Shown: positions 26,835 through 34,543 of the stretch, one piece after another | How positions within the stretch are numbered: the stretch's first letter is position 1 | Layout: each line of letters starts with the position of its first letter | From: CBFFRJ01 sp963530515 | GTDB lineage: Bacteria > Pseudomonadota > Gammaproteobacteria > Enterobacterales > Enterobacteriaceae | DNA length: 64,000 nucleotides | Assembly (NCBI GenBank): GCA_963530515.1 | Contig: CAUSEC010000004.1 | Span: 148,682-212,681 of the forward strand | Direction of reading: 5' to 3' | Made by a program: the position numbers and the translations under genes | The notes under the pieces: model-generated | The model's database searches: none | The model's input: the letters and a program-made list of their open reading frames with translations, nothing else | What the model was told of the DNA's origin: nothing

Positions 26835-27009
26835 CTTTATGCTCCCGTAAGCTTCGCACTGGGCGAAGGTGGTTGTCCTGACCCGATAAATGGGCAGAGT
26901 AAGCCTGGTACCGCCTGCCAGATTTTGCCAACCCGGACGCCGTTTTCAGCACTATCTGCTGGCTCGATTCATGCACGTAAAAATGTGAAGGCGTTCAAAA
27001 CATCACCAC

Positions 27010-27056
27010 AAAGGTATTTAAAAGGTATTATTAAATGGTACTGTCTGGGCGTACCT
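27010..27056. promoter_or_regulatory. Repeats in the fbaB-yegT divergent region
   Basis: Direct repeats AAAGGTATT begin at 27010 and 27021 (11-base period), followed by an inverted pair GGTAC/GTACC (27037-27041 and 27051-27055). They lie just upstream of yegT and may be operator sites for the GntR protein YegW encoded nearby. Inference only. Confidence 0.3.
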
Positions 27057-27079
27057 TACCTGTCATGAAGGATTTAAAG

Positions 27080-28357
27080 ATGAAAACTACAGCCAAGCTG
27101 TCGTTCATGATGTTCGTTGAGTGGTTTATCTGGGGAGCCTGGTTTGTTCCGTTGTGGTTATGGCTGAGCAAAAGCGGCTTTAGCGCAGGGGAAATCGGCT
27201 GGTCTTACGCCTGTACGGCGATTGCCGCTATTCTGTCGCCTATCCTCGTGGGTTCACTGACGGACCGCTTCTTCTCCGCCCAAAAAGTGCTCGCCGTCTT
27301 AATGTTTGCCGGTGCGATTCTGATGTACTTCGCCGCTCAGCAGACAACCTTTGCCGGTTTCTTCCCTCTGCTACTGGCCTACTCTCTCACCTACATGCCC
27401 ACCATCGCGCTGACCAACAGCATTGCCTTTGCTAACGTGCCGGACGTCGAGCGTGATTTCCCGCGCATCCGCGTGATGGGCACTATCGGCTGGATTGCCT
27501 CTGGCCTTGCCTGCGGCTTCCTGCCGCAAATGCTGGGTTACAGTGACATTTCGCCGACGAACGTGCCGTTACTGATAACGGCGGGCAGTTCTGCCGTCCT
27601 CGCGGTGTTTGCGTTCTTTTTGCCGGATACCCCGCCAAAAAGCACCGGCAAGATGGATATCAAAGTCATGCTCGGGCTGGATGCGCTCATCCTGCTGCGC
27701 GACAAAAACTTCCTCGTCTTCTTCTTCTGTTCGTTCCTGTTTGCGATGCCGCTGGCCTTTTATTACATCTTCGCCAACGGCTACCTGACGGAAGTCGGCA
27801 TGAAAAATGCCACCGGCTGGATGACCCTCGGGCAGTTCTCCGAGATCTTCTTTATGCTGGCGCTGCCGTTTTTCACTAAGCGCTTTGGTATTAAAAAGGT
27901 ATTATTACTTGGTCTTATCACCGCCGCGATCCGTTATGGCTTCTTTGTTTACGGTGGCGCGGAGCAATACTTCACCTATGCGCTACTGTTCTTAGGGATT
28001 TTGCTTCACGGGGTCAGCTACGATTTCTACTACGTGACGGCCTACATTTATGTTGATAAGAAAGCGCCCGTACATATGCGTACTGCGGCACAGGGCTTGA
28101 TCACACTCTGCTGTCAGGGATTTGGAAGCCTGCTCGGTTACCGTCTCGGCGGCGTGATGATGGAAAAAATGTTTGCCTATAAAGAACCGGTGAACGGTCT
28201 GACGTTCAACTGGGCGGGTATGTGGACGTTCGGGGCGGTCATGATCGCCGTGATTGCCGTGTTGTTTATGATTTTCTTTCGCGAGTCTGACAAAGAAATC
28301 ACTGCGATTAAGGTCGACGAACGCGATATTGCGCTGACACAAGGGGAAGTGAAATGA
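27080..28357 (+). CDS. yegT: Nucleoside-symporter-like MFS transporter YegT
   Basis: 425 residues from the ATG at 27080, matching E. coli YegT (MKTTAKLSFMMFVEWFIWG) with a good ribosome site GAAGGA eight bases upstream; the frame is open back to 27035. A 12-helix transporter of the nucleoside:H+ symporter family (NupG/XapB-like). It is the first gene of yegTUV, overlapping yegU by ATGA. Together with an ADP-ribosylglycohydrolase-like enzyme and a PfkB kinase it suggests uptake and breakdown of a ribosyl compound; the true substrate is not known. Confidence 0.94.
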   Translation: MKTTAKLSFMMFVEWFIWGAWFVPLWLWLSKSGFSAGEIGWSYACTAIAAILSPILVGSLTDRFFSAQKVLAVLMFAGAILMYFAAQQTTFAGFFPLLLAYSLTYMPTIALTNSIAFANVPDVERDFPRIRVMGTIGWIASGLACGFLPQMLGYSDISPTNVPLLITAGSSAVLAVFAFFLPDTPPKSTGKMDIKVMLGLDALILLRDKNFLVFFFCSFLFAMPLAFYYIFANGYLTEVGMKNATGWMTLGQFSEIFFMLALPFFTKRFGIKKVLLLGLITAAIRYGFFVYGGAEQYFTYALLFLGILLHGVSYDFYYVTAYIYVDKKAPVHMRTAAQGLITLCCQGFGSLLGYRLGGVMMEKMFAYKEPVNGLTFNWAGMWTFGAVMIAVIAVLFMIFFRESDKEITAIKVDERDIALTQGEVK

Positions 28358-29358
28358 AAGCAGAACGTATTCTCGGTGCCCTTTACGGGCAGGCGTTAGG
28401 GGATGCGATGGGCATGCCGTCAGAACTGTGGCCAAGAACGCGCGTCAAAGCGCACTTTGGCTGGATTGACCGCTTTCTGCCTGGCCCGGAAGAGAATAAC
28501 GCGGCCTGTTATTTCAACCGCGCTGAGTTTACCGACGACACATCAATGGCGCTCTGCCTCGCCGATGCGCTGCTGGCGCGTAACGGTGAGATAGATCCTG
28601 ACCTCATTGGTCGCAACATTCTGGCGTGGGCGTTGCAGTTTGACGCTTTCAACAAAAACGTCCTCGGCCCGACCTCAAAAATCGCACTCAATGCGATTCG
28701 CGACGGAAAACCGGTCTCAGAGCTTGAGAACAACGGCGTCACCAATGGGGCGGCGATGCGCGTCTCCCCGCTGGGTTGCCTGCTGCCGGCAAACAACCTC
28801 GATGCTTTTATTGAGGATGTCGCGCTGGCGTCCAGCCCCACGCATAAATCGGATCTGGCGATCGCGGGCGCGGTGGTGGTGGCATGGGCTATCTCGCGTG
28901 CCATTGACGGCGAAAAATGGGCCGATATCGTGGCGTCACTGCCCGCCATCGCCCTTCACGCCCAGCAAAAACGCATCACCACCTTTAGTGCTTCCCTTTC
29001 TGCCCGAATCGAAATGGCGCTGAAAATAGTGCGGGAAGCCAACGGGGTGGAGTCCGCCAGCGAACAGCTCTACCAGGTGGTGGGCGCGGGAACCAGCACC
29101 CTCGAATCGGTTTCCTGCGCGATTGCCATGGTTGAACTGGCGCAAACGGACCCGAACCGCTGCGCAATCCTGTGCGCCAACCTCGGTGGCGACACCGATA
29201 CCATTGGCGCAATGGCCACGGCAATCTGCGGTGCCCTGCACGGCGTCAGCGCCATTAATGCACAACTCAAAGCAGAGCTGGATGCGGTAAACCAGCTTGA
29301 TTTCACACGCTATGCCACGGCGCTGGCCGGTTTTCGTGCGCAGCGGGAGGGCGTATGA
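28354..29358 (+). CDS. yegU: ADP-ribosylglycohydrolase-family protein YegU
   Basis: 334 residues, as in E. coli. DraG/ARH fold: GALYGQALGDAMGMPSELW at the N-terminus, the metal-ligand motif FTDDTSMALCLADALL near residue 55, NGAAMRVSPLG near residue 130 and LGGDTDTIGAMATAICGAL near residue 270 with the second metal-binding Asp pair. It probably hydrolyses an N- or O-ribosyl bond in the cytoplasm. It overlaps yegT and yegV by four bases each (ATGA), so the three are translationally coupled. Confidence 0.94.
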   Translation: MKAERILGALYGQALGDAMGMPSELWPRTRVKAHFGWIDRFLPGPEENNAACYFNRAEFTDDTSMALCLADALLARNGEIDPDLIGRNILAWALQFDAFNKNVLGPTSKIALNAIRDGKPVSELENNGVTNGAAMRVSPLGCLLPANNLDAFIEDVALASSPTHKSDLAIAGAVVVAWAISRAIDGEKWADIVASLPAIALHAQQKRITTFSASLSARIEMALKIVREANGVESASEQLYQVVGAGTSTLESVSCAIAMVELAQTDPNRCAILCANLGGDTDTIGAMATAICGALHGVSAINAQLKAELDAVNQLDFTRYATALAGFRAQREGV

Positions 29359-30320
29359 GCCGCGCGCATTTGTCTGAGCTGTTACCCACGTTAGTGAGCC
29401 GTCACCCCGTGACCGTGGTGGGGGCTGCGGTGATTGACGTCATTGCCGACGCCTATGCCCTGCCCTGGCGCGGCTGCGATATTGAGCTCAAACAACAAGG
29501 GGTCAACGTCGGCGGGTGTGCGCTGAACATTGCCGTCGCACTCAAACGCCTGGGCATTGAGGCCAGCAATGCCCTGCCGCTCGGTCAGGGCGTTTGGGCC
29601 GATATCATCCGCAATCGCATGGCAAAAGAAGGGCTGCATAGCCTTATTGATAACGCCGACGGCGACAACGGCTGGTGTCTGGCCCTGGTAGAGCCGGATG
29701 GCGAGCGCACCTTTATGTCCTTCAGCGGCGTCGAAAACCAATGGAATGCCGACTGGCTGGCACAGTTAAGTGTGCCGCGCGGGAGCTACCTCTATTTGTC
29801 TGGCTACCAGCTCGCCTCACCCTGCGGTGAACAACTGATTCACTGGCTGGAAGGGCTGGATGAGGTAACACCGTTTATCGATTTTGGCCCGCGCATTGGC
29901 GATATTCCTCCCGCACTTATGACGCGGATTATGGCCTGCCGCCCCCTGGTGTCGCTCAATCGTCAGGAAGCAGAAATTGCCGCTGAGCGCTTTGGGTTCC
30001 ATTCAGAGGTAGAAACCTTTGGTGCACAATGGCTCGCGCATTTCACGTCACCGCTGGTAGTGCGCCACGATAAAGACGGTGCGTGGTATTTCAGCGCGGC
30101 GGCATCCGGGCACGTTAGCGCCTTTACCACTCAGGTGGTGGATACCATAGGTGCAGGAGACAGCCACGCGGGCGGTATGCTGGCAGGGCTGGCATCCGCC
30201 TGGTCACTGGCGGACGCCGTACTGTTAGGTAATGCGGTGGCATCCTGGGTAGTAGGACATCGCGGAGGAGATTGCGCCCCCACGCGGGAAGCGCTACTCC
30301 TCGCAGACAAAGACGTATAG
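29355..30320 (+). CDS. yegV: PfkB-family sugar/nucleoside kinase YegV
   Basis: 321 residues, as in E. coli. Ribokinase fold with the N-terminal motif GGCALNIAVALKRLGI and the C-terminal PfkB signature VVDTIGAGDSHAGGMLAGLA, where GAGD supplies the anion hole and the catalytic Asp. Predicted to phosphorylate the sugar or nucleoside released by the yegTUV pathway. Its last 27 bases overlap the convergent yegW gene. Confidence 0.94.
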   Translation: MSRAHLSELLPTLVSRHPVTVVGAAVIDVIADAYALPWRGCDIELKQQGVNVGGCALNIAVALKRLGIEASNALPLGQGVWADIIRNRMAKEGLHSLIDNADGDNGWCLALVEPDGERTFMSFSGVENQWNADWLAQLSVPRGSYLYLSGYQLASPCGEQLIHWLEGLDEVTPFIDFGPRIGDIPPALMTRIMACRPLVSLNRQEAEIAAERFGFHSEVETFGAQWLAHFTSPLVVRHDKDGAWYFSAAASGHVSAFTTQVVDTIGAGDSHAGGMLAGLASAWSLADAVLLGNAVASWVVGHRGGDCAPTREALLLADKDV

Positions 30321-31040
30321 GTCGCTTCGGCAATAGCTGATGCTGTACTCAATGGGCCGCTGCTGCTGATCGAGGGCAATTTGCTTGATCACCAGCACCG
30401 GCACCGCACTGTCCATTCGAATGTGCGACTGAAACTCCGCATCCGGCATGCGGGCGCTGACGCGGGAACGGGTGCGTTGCGGGAAAATATTCTGGCTACG
30501 GAAATAGTCATACAGCGAAATGCCAATCGCATCCGCGTCATGGATCAGATGGGCCGGCACCCAGGATTCTTCAATCGAGACGGCGTCTTCATCAACATAG
30601 CGAATACGCTTAAGTAAAAAGACATCGCTGTCAGCGGTAATCGCCAGTTGTTGAGCGACTTCCGGCGGACACTTCACCACCCGTTTGTTCACCCACAGCG
30701 TGTCGGGTTTTTTACCCCGCAGCACGACCTGCTGTGAAAACCCCCGCGCCTCTTTTAATGAGTATTCGAAGATGTTGTTGATCTGCGTTCCGTAGCCTCT
30801 GGCGCGGGTCACAACCCCTTCTTCCTCCAGCGCCTGCATGGCTTTGCGCACCGTAATGCGTGAGACGCCGGTCAACTGACTTAAATCTCGCTCGCCAGGC
30901 AAAATGTTGCCATGCTCCAGGCTCCCGCTGCGCACGGCATTTTTCACCGTTTCGGCAAACTTGATATACAGCGGCGTATTATCTGCCGCTGCGATTCGCT
31001 CATTGAGTTGCGCGATAAGCCGGGTATGCGCTTGTTCCAT
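30294..31040 (-). CDS. yegW: GntR/HutC-family regulator YegW
   Basis: 248 residues, the E. coli length. N-terminal winged helix (LPGERDLSQLTGVSRITVRKAMQALEEEG, split here by positions 45-75) followed by a UTRA effector domain (VFLLKRIRYVDEDAVSIEES). By position it is the likely repressor of yegTUV. It lies 42 bases downstream of thiD on the same strand, so it may be read through from the thi operon. Confidence 0.92.
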   Translation of the reverse strand: MEQAHTRLIAQLNERIAAADNTPLYIKFAETVKNAVRSGSLEHGNILPGERDLSQLTGVSRITVRKAMQALEEEGVVTRARGYGTQINNIFEYSLKEARGFSQQVVLRGKKPDTLWVNKRVVKCPPEVAQQLAITADSDVFLLKRIRYVDEDAVSIEESWVPAHLIHDADAIGISLYDYFRSQNIFPQRTRSRVSARMPDAEFQSHIRMDSAVPVLVIKQIALDQQQRPIEYSISYCRSDLYVFVCEE

Positions 31041-31082
31041 GGGTGTTTTCCTGGCCGGGAGTCAGCGGCCAGTATACTACCA

Positions 31083-31883
31083 TTACCACCATTGATGAAA
31101 ATGATGAACCGGGCCAATACCGTGCCCGACTTCGAGGCTGTCAGCCTGCGCAAGTGCCGCACTCAGCCAGCGTTTGGCGGCATCCACCGTCGCGTTCCAG
31201 TTCGCGTGACGTGGGCGCAGTGCCGCCAGCGCGGCCGACAGCGTGCAACCGGTGCCGTGGGTATTTTTGGTCAGCACCCGAGGAGCCGTGAAACGGGTGG
31301 CACCGTCCTGGGTAAACAGCCAGTCCGGGCTTTCGGCATCCTCAAGATGGCCGCCTTTGATCAGTACCGCCTCGCAGCCCAGCGCCAGTAACGCCCGGCC
31401 CTGCTCGTGCATCTCGCGCTCGGTGCGGGCATGGGATGCATCCAGTAATGCCGCCGCCTCCGGCAGGTTTGGTGTAATCAATGAGACGTAGGGCAACAGA
31501 TGCTCGCGCAACGCCACCACCGCCGAAGGGGATAAAAGCGGATCGCCGCTTTTTGCCAGCATAACGGTATCCAGCACCACGTTTTGTACCTGAAAACGAC
31601 GCAGGCGCTCCGCCACCGCCTCAACGATGTCGGTTTCGGCCAGCATGCCGATTTTGGTGGTGTCGATGCGTACGTCGCTGAATACCGAGTCCAGCTGTGC
31701 GGCGACAAAATCAGGTTCGATGCGGTAGACCGACTGCACGCCGCGCGTGTTTTGTGCCACCAGGGCAGTTACCACCGAGCAGCCGTAAGCGCCGAGTGCG
31801 GAGAAGGTTTTCAGATCGGCCTGAATCCCCGCGCCGCCGCTGGGATCCGTTCCGGCAATGGTCAGGGCGTTAATTCGTTTCAT
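31083..31883 (-). CDS. thiD: Hydroxymethylpyrimidine kinase / HMP-phosphate kinase
   Basis: 266 residues, as in E. coli. It phosphorylates HMP and HMP-P to HMP-PP for thiamine synthesis and salvage. Ribokinase fold: ALTIAGTDPSGGAGIQADLK at the N-terminus, GCSVVTALVAQNTRGV, and the C-terminal motif NTHGTGCTLSAALAALR with the anion-hole GTGC. It overlaps thiM as ATGA, so its expression depends on the thiM leader. Confidence 0.97.
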   Translation of the reverse strand: MKRINALTIAGTDPSGGAGIQADLKTFSALGAYGCSVVTALVAQNTRGVQSVYRIEPDFVAAQLDSVFSDVRIDTTKIGMLAETDIVEAVAERLRRFQVQNVVLDTVMLAKSGDPLLSPSAVVALREHLLPYVSLITPNLPEAAALLDASHARTEREMHEQGRALLALGCEAVLIKGGHLEDAESPDWLFTQDGATRFTAPRVLTKNTHGTGCTLSAALAALRPRHANWNATVDAAKRWLSAALAQADSLEVGHGIGPVHHFHQWW

Positions 31884-32668
31884 ACCAGCGCCTCCCCACT
31901 CAGGGTGTACAGCGCGTCGAGGAATGCGGGCACAAAACTGCCCGGCCCACGGCTACTCATCATCGCCAGGCTCCCCGCCTGGGCCACGAAAGCACAGCCT
32001 GCCGCCACGTTATCCAGCCGGTCGCCCGGCAACGCACAACAGGCCGCCACCACCGCCGACAGCGCACAGCCGGTGCCGACAACACGCGTCATCAGCGGGT
32101 CACCGCCGGTCACCATCAGCGTACGTCGACCGTCAGTGATGTAATCCACTTCCCCCGTTACCGCCACGATGGCCCCACTCTGACGCGCCAGCGCCCCGGC
32201 GGCAGGCAACGCGGCGCTGGCGGTATCGGTAGTGTCCACCCCACGTCCACCGGCGCTCATGCCCGCAAGGGCAAGAATTTCTGAGGCATTGCCGCGAATG
32301 GCCGCAGGCTGTAGCGCCAGCAGGTCATGGCAGAATTGCGTGCGGAACGTCAGCGCCCCAACGGCAACCGGATCCAGCGTCCAGGGAGTGCCCGCCTCGC
32401 GCGCACTGTGAATCGCCGCTCGCATTGCCTGCGCGCGGTCGTGGGTAAGCGTGCCGACGTTAATCAACAGGGCATCAGCAAGCGTGGAAAACTGTTGTGC
32501 TTCTTCACGTTCAATGACCATCGCCGGTGAGGCACCCAGCGCCAGCAATACATTGGCGGTAAACGTCTGCACGACGTCATTGGTCATACAATGAACGAGA
32601 GGAGCACGGGTGCGGAACTGGTGAAGGATTTGCGCGACGTGGGCGCGGTGAAGCAGGTCAGGTTGCAT
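31880..32668 (-). CDS. thiM: Hydroxyethylthiazole kinase
   Basis: 262 residues, as in E. coli ThiM. It salvages the thiazole moiety by phosphorylation. Motifs: PLVHCMTNDVVQTFTANVLL near residue 22, VTGEVDYITDG, and VVGTGCALSAVVAACCAL with the catalytic Cys/GTGC loop. The ATG at 32668 follows CAGGAGCGAAACC, the ribosome site that is masked in E. coli by the TPP riboswitch. The riboswitch lies directly upstream (32717-32794), but everything further upstream is now foreign DNA, so the native promoter has been displaced to the far side of the integrated element. Confidence 0.97.
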   Translation of the reverse strand: MQPDLLHRAHVAQILHQFRTRAPLVHCMTNDVVQTFTANVLLALGASPAMVIEREEAQQFSTLADALLINVGTLTHDRAQAMRAAIHSAREAGTPWTLDPVAVGALTFRTQFCHDLLALQPAAIRGNASEILALAGMSAGGRGVDTTDTASAALPAAGALARQSGAIVAVTGEVDYITDGRRTLMVTGGDPLMTRVVGTGCALSAVVAACCALPGDRLDNVAAGCAFVAQAGSLAMMSSRGPGSFVPAFLDALYTLSGEALV

Positions 32669-32716
32669 GGTTTCGCTCCTGCCAGGCTGTGAAGAAGGGA
32701 TGCCAGGCGGGCATCT

Positions 32717-32794
32717 GACTTCCCTACGCTGGCATTATCCAGATCAGGTGGTACGGGTATTTCTCAGCCTTCACAAAGAAGGGCACCCCGAGTC
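32717..32794 (-). ncRNA. TPP riboswitch of thiM (intact copy)
   Basis: On the minus strand this reads GACTCGGGGTGCCCTTC, the CTGAGA bulge, ATACCCG, then CCTGATCTGGATAATGCCAG and GTAGGGAAGTC, the complete E. coli-type thiM aptamer. All helices are present, including P1 (5' GACT with 3' AGTC). It is followed by a 48-base expression platform and the thiM ribosome site. 73 of its bases (32723-32795, one base outside the aptamer) recur, with two mismatches, at 41465-41537. From that comparison its 5' half probably came from the integrated element and its 3' half from the chromosome. Confidence 0.95.
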
Positions 32795-32795
32795 A
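32723..32795. repeat. Left attachment repeat (attL), 73 bp
   Basis: Direct repeat of 41465-41537; 71 of 73 bases agree, the mismatches being at 32750 and 32751 (GG here, AT at 41492-41493). Flanks on both sides differ at once. The offset is 8,742 bp. The repeat is the TPP aptamer core. Confidence 0.93.
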
Positions 32796-32823
32796 TGTTG
32801 ACTACATTTCTTTATCAATTAAT

Positions 32824-32852
32824 AGATTAGAGGAAGTTACTCGTTGACGCAA
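32824..32852 (-). promoter_or_regulatory. Candidate element-borne promoter for thiMD
   Basis: Minus strand -35 TTGCGT (32847-32852), 17-base spacer, -10 TAATCT (32824-32829). The predicted start is about 23 bases ahead of the aptamer. The native promoter candidate now upstream of int has the same geometry (TTGCTT, 17, TACGCT). The -10 matches the consensus at only three positions. Confidence 0.35.
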
Positions 32853-32882
32853 GCCAGTACTTGCCGCCAGCTATTGTTCAGA

Positions 32883-32916
32883 CTGTACTTCACCTTGTAC
32901 CTCAATTTGTACCCCA
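32883..32916. repeat. Left integrase arm-type sites (three)
   Basis: Three related decamers at an exact 12-bp period: CTGTACTTCA (32883), TTGTACCTCA (32895) and TTGTACCCCA (32907). The same motif occurs twice in the same orientation near the right end (41368 and 41392, 24 bp apart). This is the pattern of arm sites bound by the N-terminal domain of lambda-type integrases. Confidence 0.6.
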
Positions 32917-33167
32917 ATGGTGATAAGAAGCTTTATATTACTTAAACCAACATCAATTATTTGAACGCTAATAACCACATATTACTTAATTTGTTTCGAT
33001 TATAAAAAATAGGTAAAAACAGCGTAATACTAATATAAATTCACGCACTATTTAATACTATTATAAAAATCACCAACAGATATTTAATTTTTATTAATTA
33101 AAAAAGTCTGTAATTTTTTCGCATTTAGAAAGAAAATCATAAACATGTAATAAGAGTGTGATTATTT

Positions 33168-33197
33168 TTGAAACGAATCGAGATTTTGTCTTATACT
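33168..33197 (+). promoter_or_regulatory. Candidate promoter of the 33246 ORF
   Basis: -35 TTGAAA (33168-33173) and -10 TATACT (33192-33197) with an 18-base spacer, about 50 bases upstream of a small ORF. Confidence 0.45.
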
Positions 33198-33245
33198 ATA
33201 AATGAGGCAATGAATGCCACTTTAAAAAAATAAAAGGTAATTAAA

Positions 33246-33404
33246 ATGGATGAATATGATGAAGAAATAATGTTATCTCAATTAAAAGAACTAGAAGCTG
33301 AATATGAATCAATGATGTACTTTAACAACTTCCCACCTGATATGCATAACAAGGCAATGGAATGGGTAAAAAAAAGAAACTCAACAATAAGCGATAAAAA
33401 CTAA
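33246..33404 (+). CDS. Small acidic hypothetical protein (52 aa)
   Basis: 52 residues (MDEYDEEIMLSQLKELEAEY, then ESMMYFNNFPPD and a basic tail KKRNSTISDKN). The N-terminal half is acidic and looks helical. A ribosome site AAAAGG lies seven bases before the ATG and a plausible promoter sits upstream, which together with codon use like its neighbours suggest a real gene. No family recognised. Confidence 0.5.
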   Translation: MDEYDEEIMLSQLKELEAEYESMMYFNNFPPDMHNKAMEWVKKRNSTISDKN

Positions 33405-34265
33405 GGTAACATGTATGCATCTATTTTCATACATAAAAAAGTAGATGTAGTTTTTATACTATAAATATAAAAAATAAAACACATTATAACCAAAGTATTT
33501 TTAATTTAAGGAAGTAATCCCTTTAAATTTTCAATCAATCACAAACATAACCATATGAAAAAAATCCTGTTCTCTAAAGGCAGGTTACTTAACAAAGCTT
33601 GTAACTACAGGCACTAATTAAATCTTATATAAAAAGATTAAAACATTTGAGGCATATCTAAGATATCAATAAGTTTCGATGATTATTATAGATAAAAAAA
33701 CATGAAACAATAAATAGTTATGTCCTATACTTATAGTACAAAAATACAATACTGACTGGCTAAGTCTCATGACTTAGATAAATTAAAACCTGATCCTATC
33801 GAAAATGTAGATGGCAGTTGAGTTGACCAGCAGAACGAAGTGCAAAAGAGACCCGTGCAAATATCCCGAGCGAAATTCCCAGACCAATAAGACGGAATCG
33901 CAGGAGGCACGGCAATGCGGCACTATAAAGGAATAAGCAATAATACCCCGCAAGATTCCCATGATAGACATATAAGACCAAACCTTTATTTTTTCAATAA
34001 AGGAGAAGGGTATAAGGGAGCCTATTACTCGTAATAGATTTTCTTTGGTGAATCTAATAATATAGATCCGTCAAAAAATTGAGTATTTAGGCACTTATTA
34101 GTATTGTTCATGTAGTGCTAATAAGTAGTGTAGTGAAGAACTACGACCGTTGCATAAGGACCGTGATAGGGAGAAACAGGGCAACCCGCTTTCGCTCGTT
34201 CTAGATCAGTAATATAAAGATCTATTCGAAATTTACGACATGAATTGTTGATAAGCATCAGCGTC

Positions 34266-34297
34266 AAGGAACGCAATATAATTGCGTTCCTTTATTC
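34266..34297 (+). terminator. Strong hairpin, probable bidirectional terminator
   Basis: 12-base arms AAGGAACGCAAT (34266-34277) and ATTGCGTTCCTT (34281-34292) with a 3-base loop and a T-rich 3' flank. Confidence 0.65.
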
Positions 34298-34382
34298 CTT
34301 CCCCCCTGCGGGGGGGATCGGGTTGTATCCAAGAAATCTCGTCAAGAATGAATGCTGTTAAAGCTAATCAATTAATAAATGT

Positions 34383-34433
34383 AAAATTATATAGTTCTCA
34401 ATGAACGTAGTGAGTTGAGAACTATATAATTTT
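34383..34433. repeat. 19-bp perfect inverted repeat
   Basis: Arms 34383-34401 (AAAATTATATAGTTCTCAA) and 34415-34433 pair perfectly over 19 bp around a 13-base loop. A second stem-loop (CGAC-a-TGCTC/GAGCAGTCG, 34434-34455) follows without a gap. It is downstream of the repressor gene and could be its terminator or part of a structured RNA. Confidence 0.75.
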
Positions 34434-34543
34434 CGACATGCTCGAAGAGCAGTCGTGAAGTATAGAAACAAGTAGCGTTGTGATATCTAAAGGATTCAAT
34501 TGAATCATGCATGTAGTTGTTCCTCTGTTACCAAGTAAATCAT

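Larger units (their letters stand above)
33405..34543. other. Long non-coding, strongly structured region of the element
   Basis: 1.1 kb without a convincing gene. Up to about 33,780 it is plain AT-rich sequence. From 33,800 to 33,950 the GC content rises; two short overlapping minus-strand ORFs of about 60 codons lie here, neither with a good ribosome site. After that come several inverted repeats: 33983-34003 (CCTTTATT/AATAAAGG), 34093-34126 (ACTTATTAG/CTAATAAGT), 34266-34292, 34301-34316 (C6/G6), 34383-34433 and 34434-34455. It could hold a regulatory RNA, a transfer origin or a replication origin; I cannot tell which. Confidence 0.5.

Noticed and set aside
32426..32860. A possible tRNA or tmRNA as the attachment site of the element
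   Set aside because: No cloverleaf or tRNA-like sequence is present at either end; the repeated sequence is the TPP aptamer.
33783..33981. Two minus-strand ORFs of about 60 codons as genes
   Set aside because: They overlap in different frames, lack good ribosome sites and show no family features; kept only as an unexplained segment.
33405..34543. Retron or CRISPR array in the repeat-rich gap
   Set aside because: No reverse transcriptase gene and no regularly spaced identical repeats; the repeats are single hairpins.
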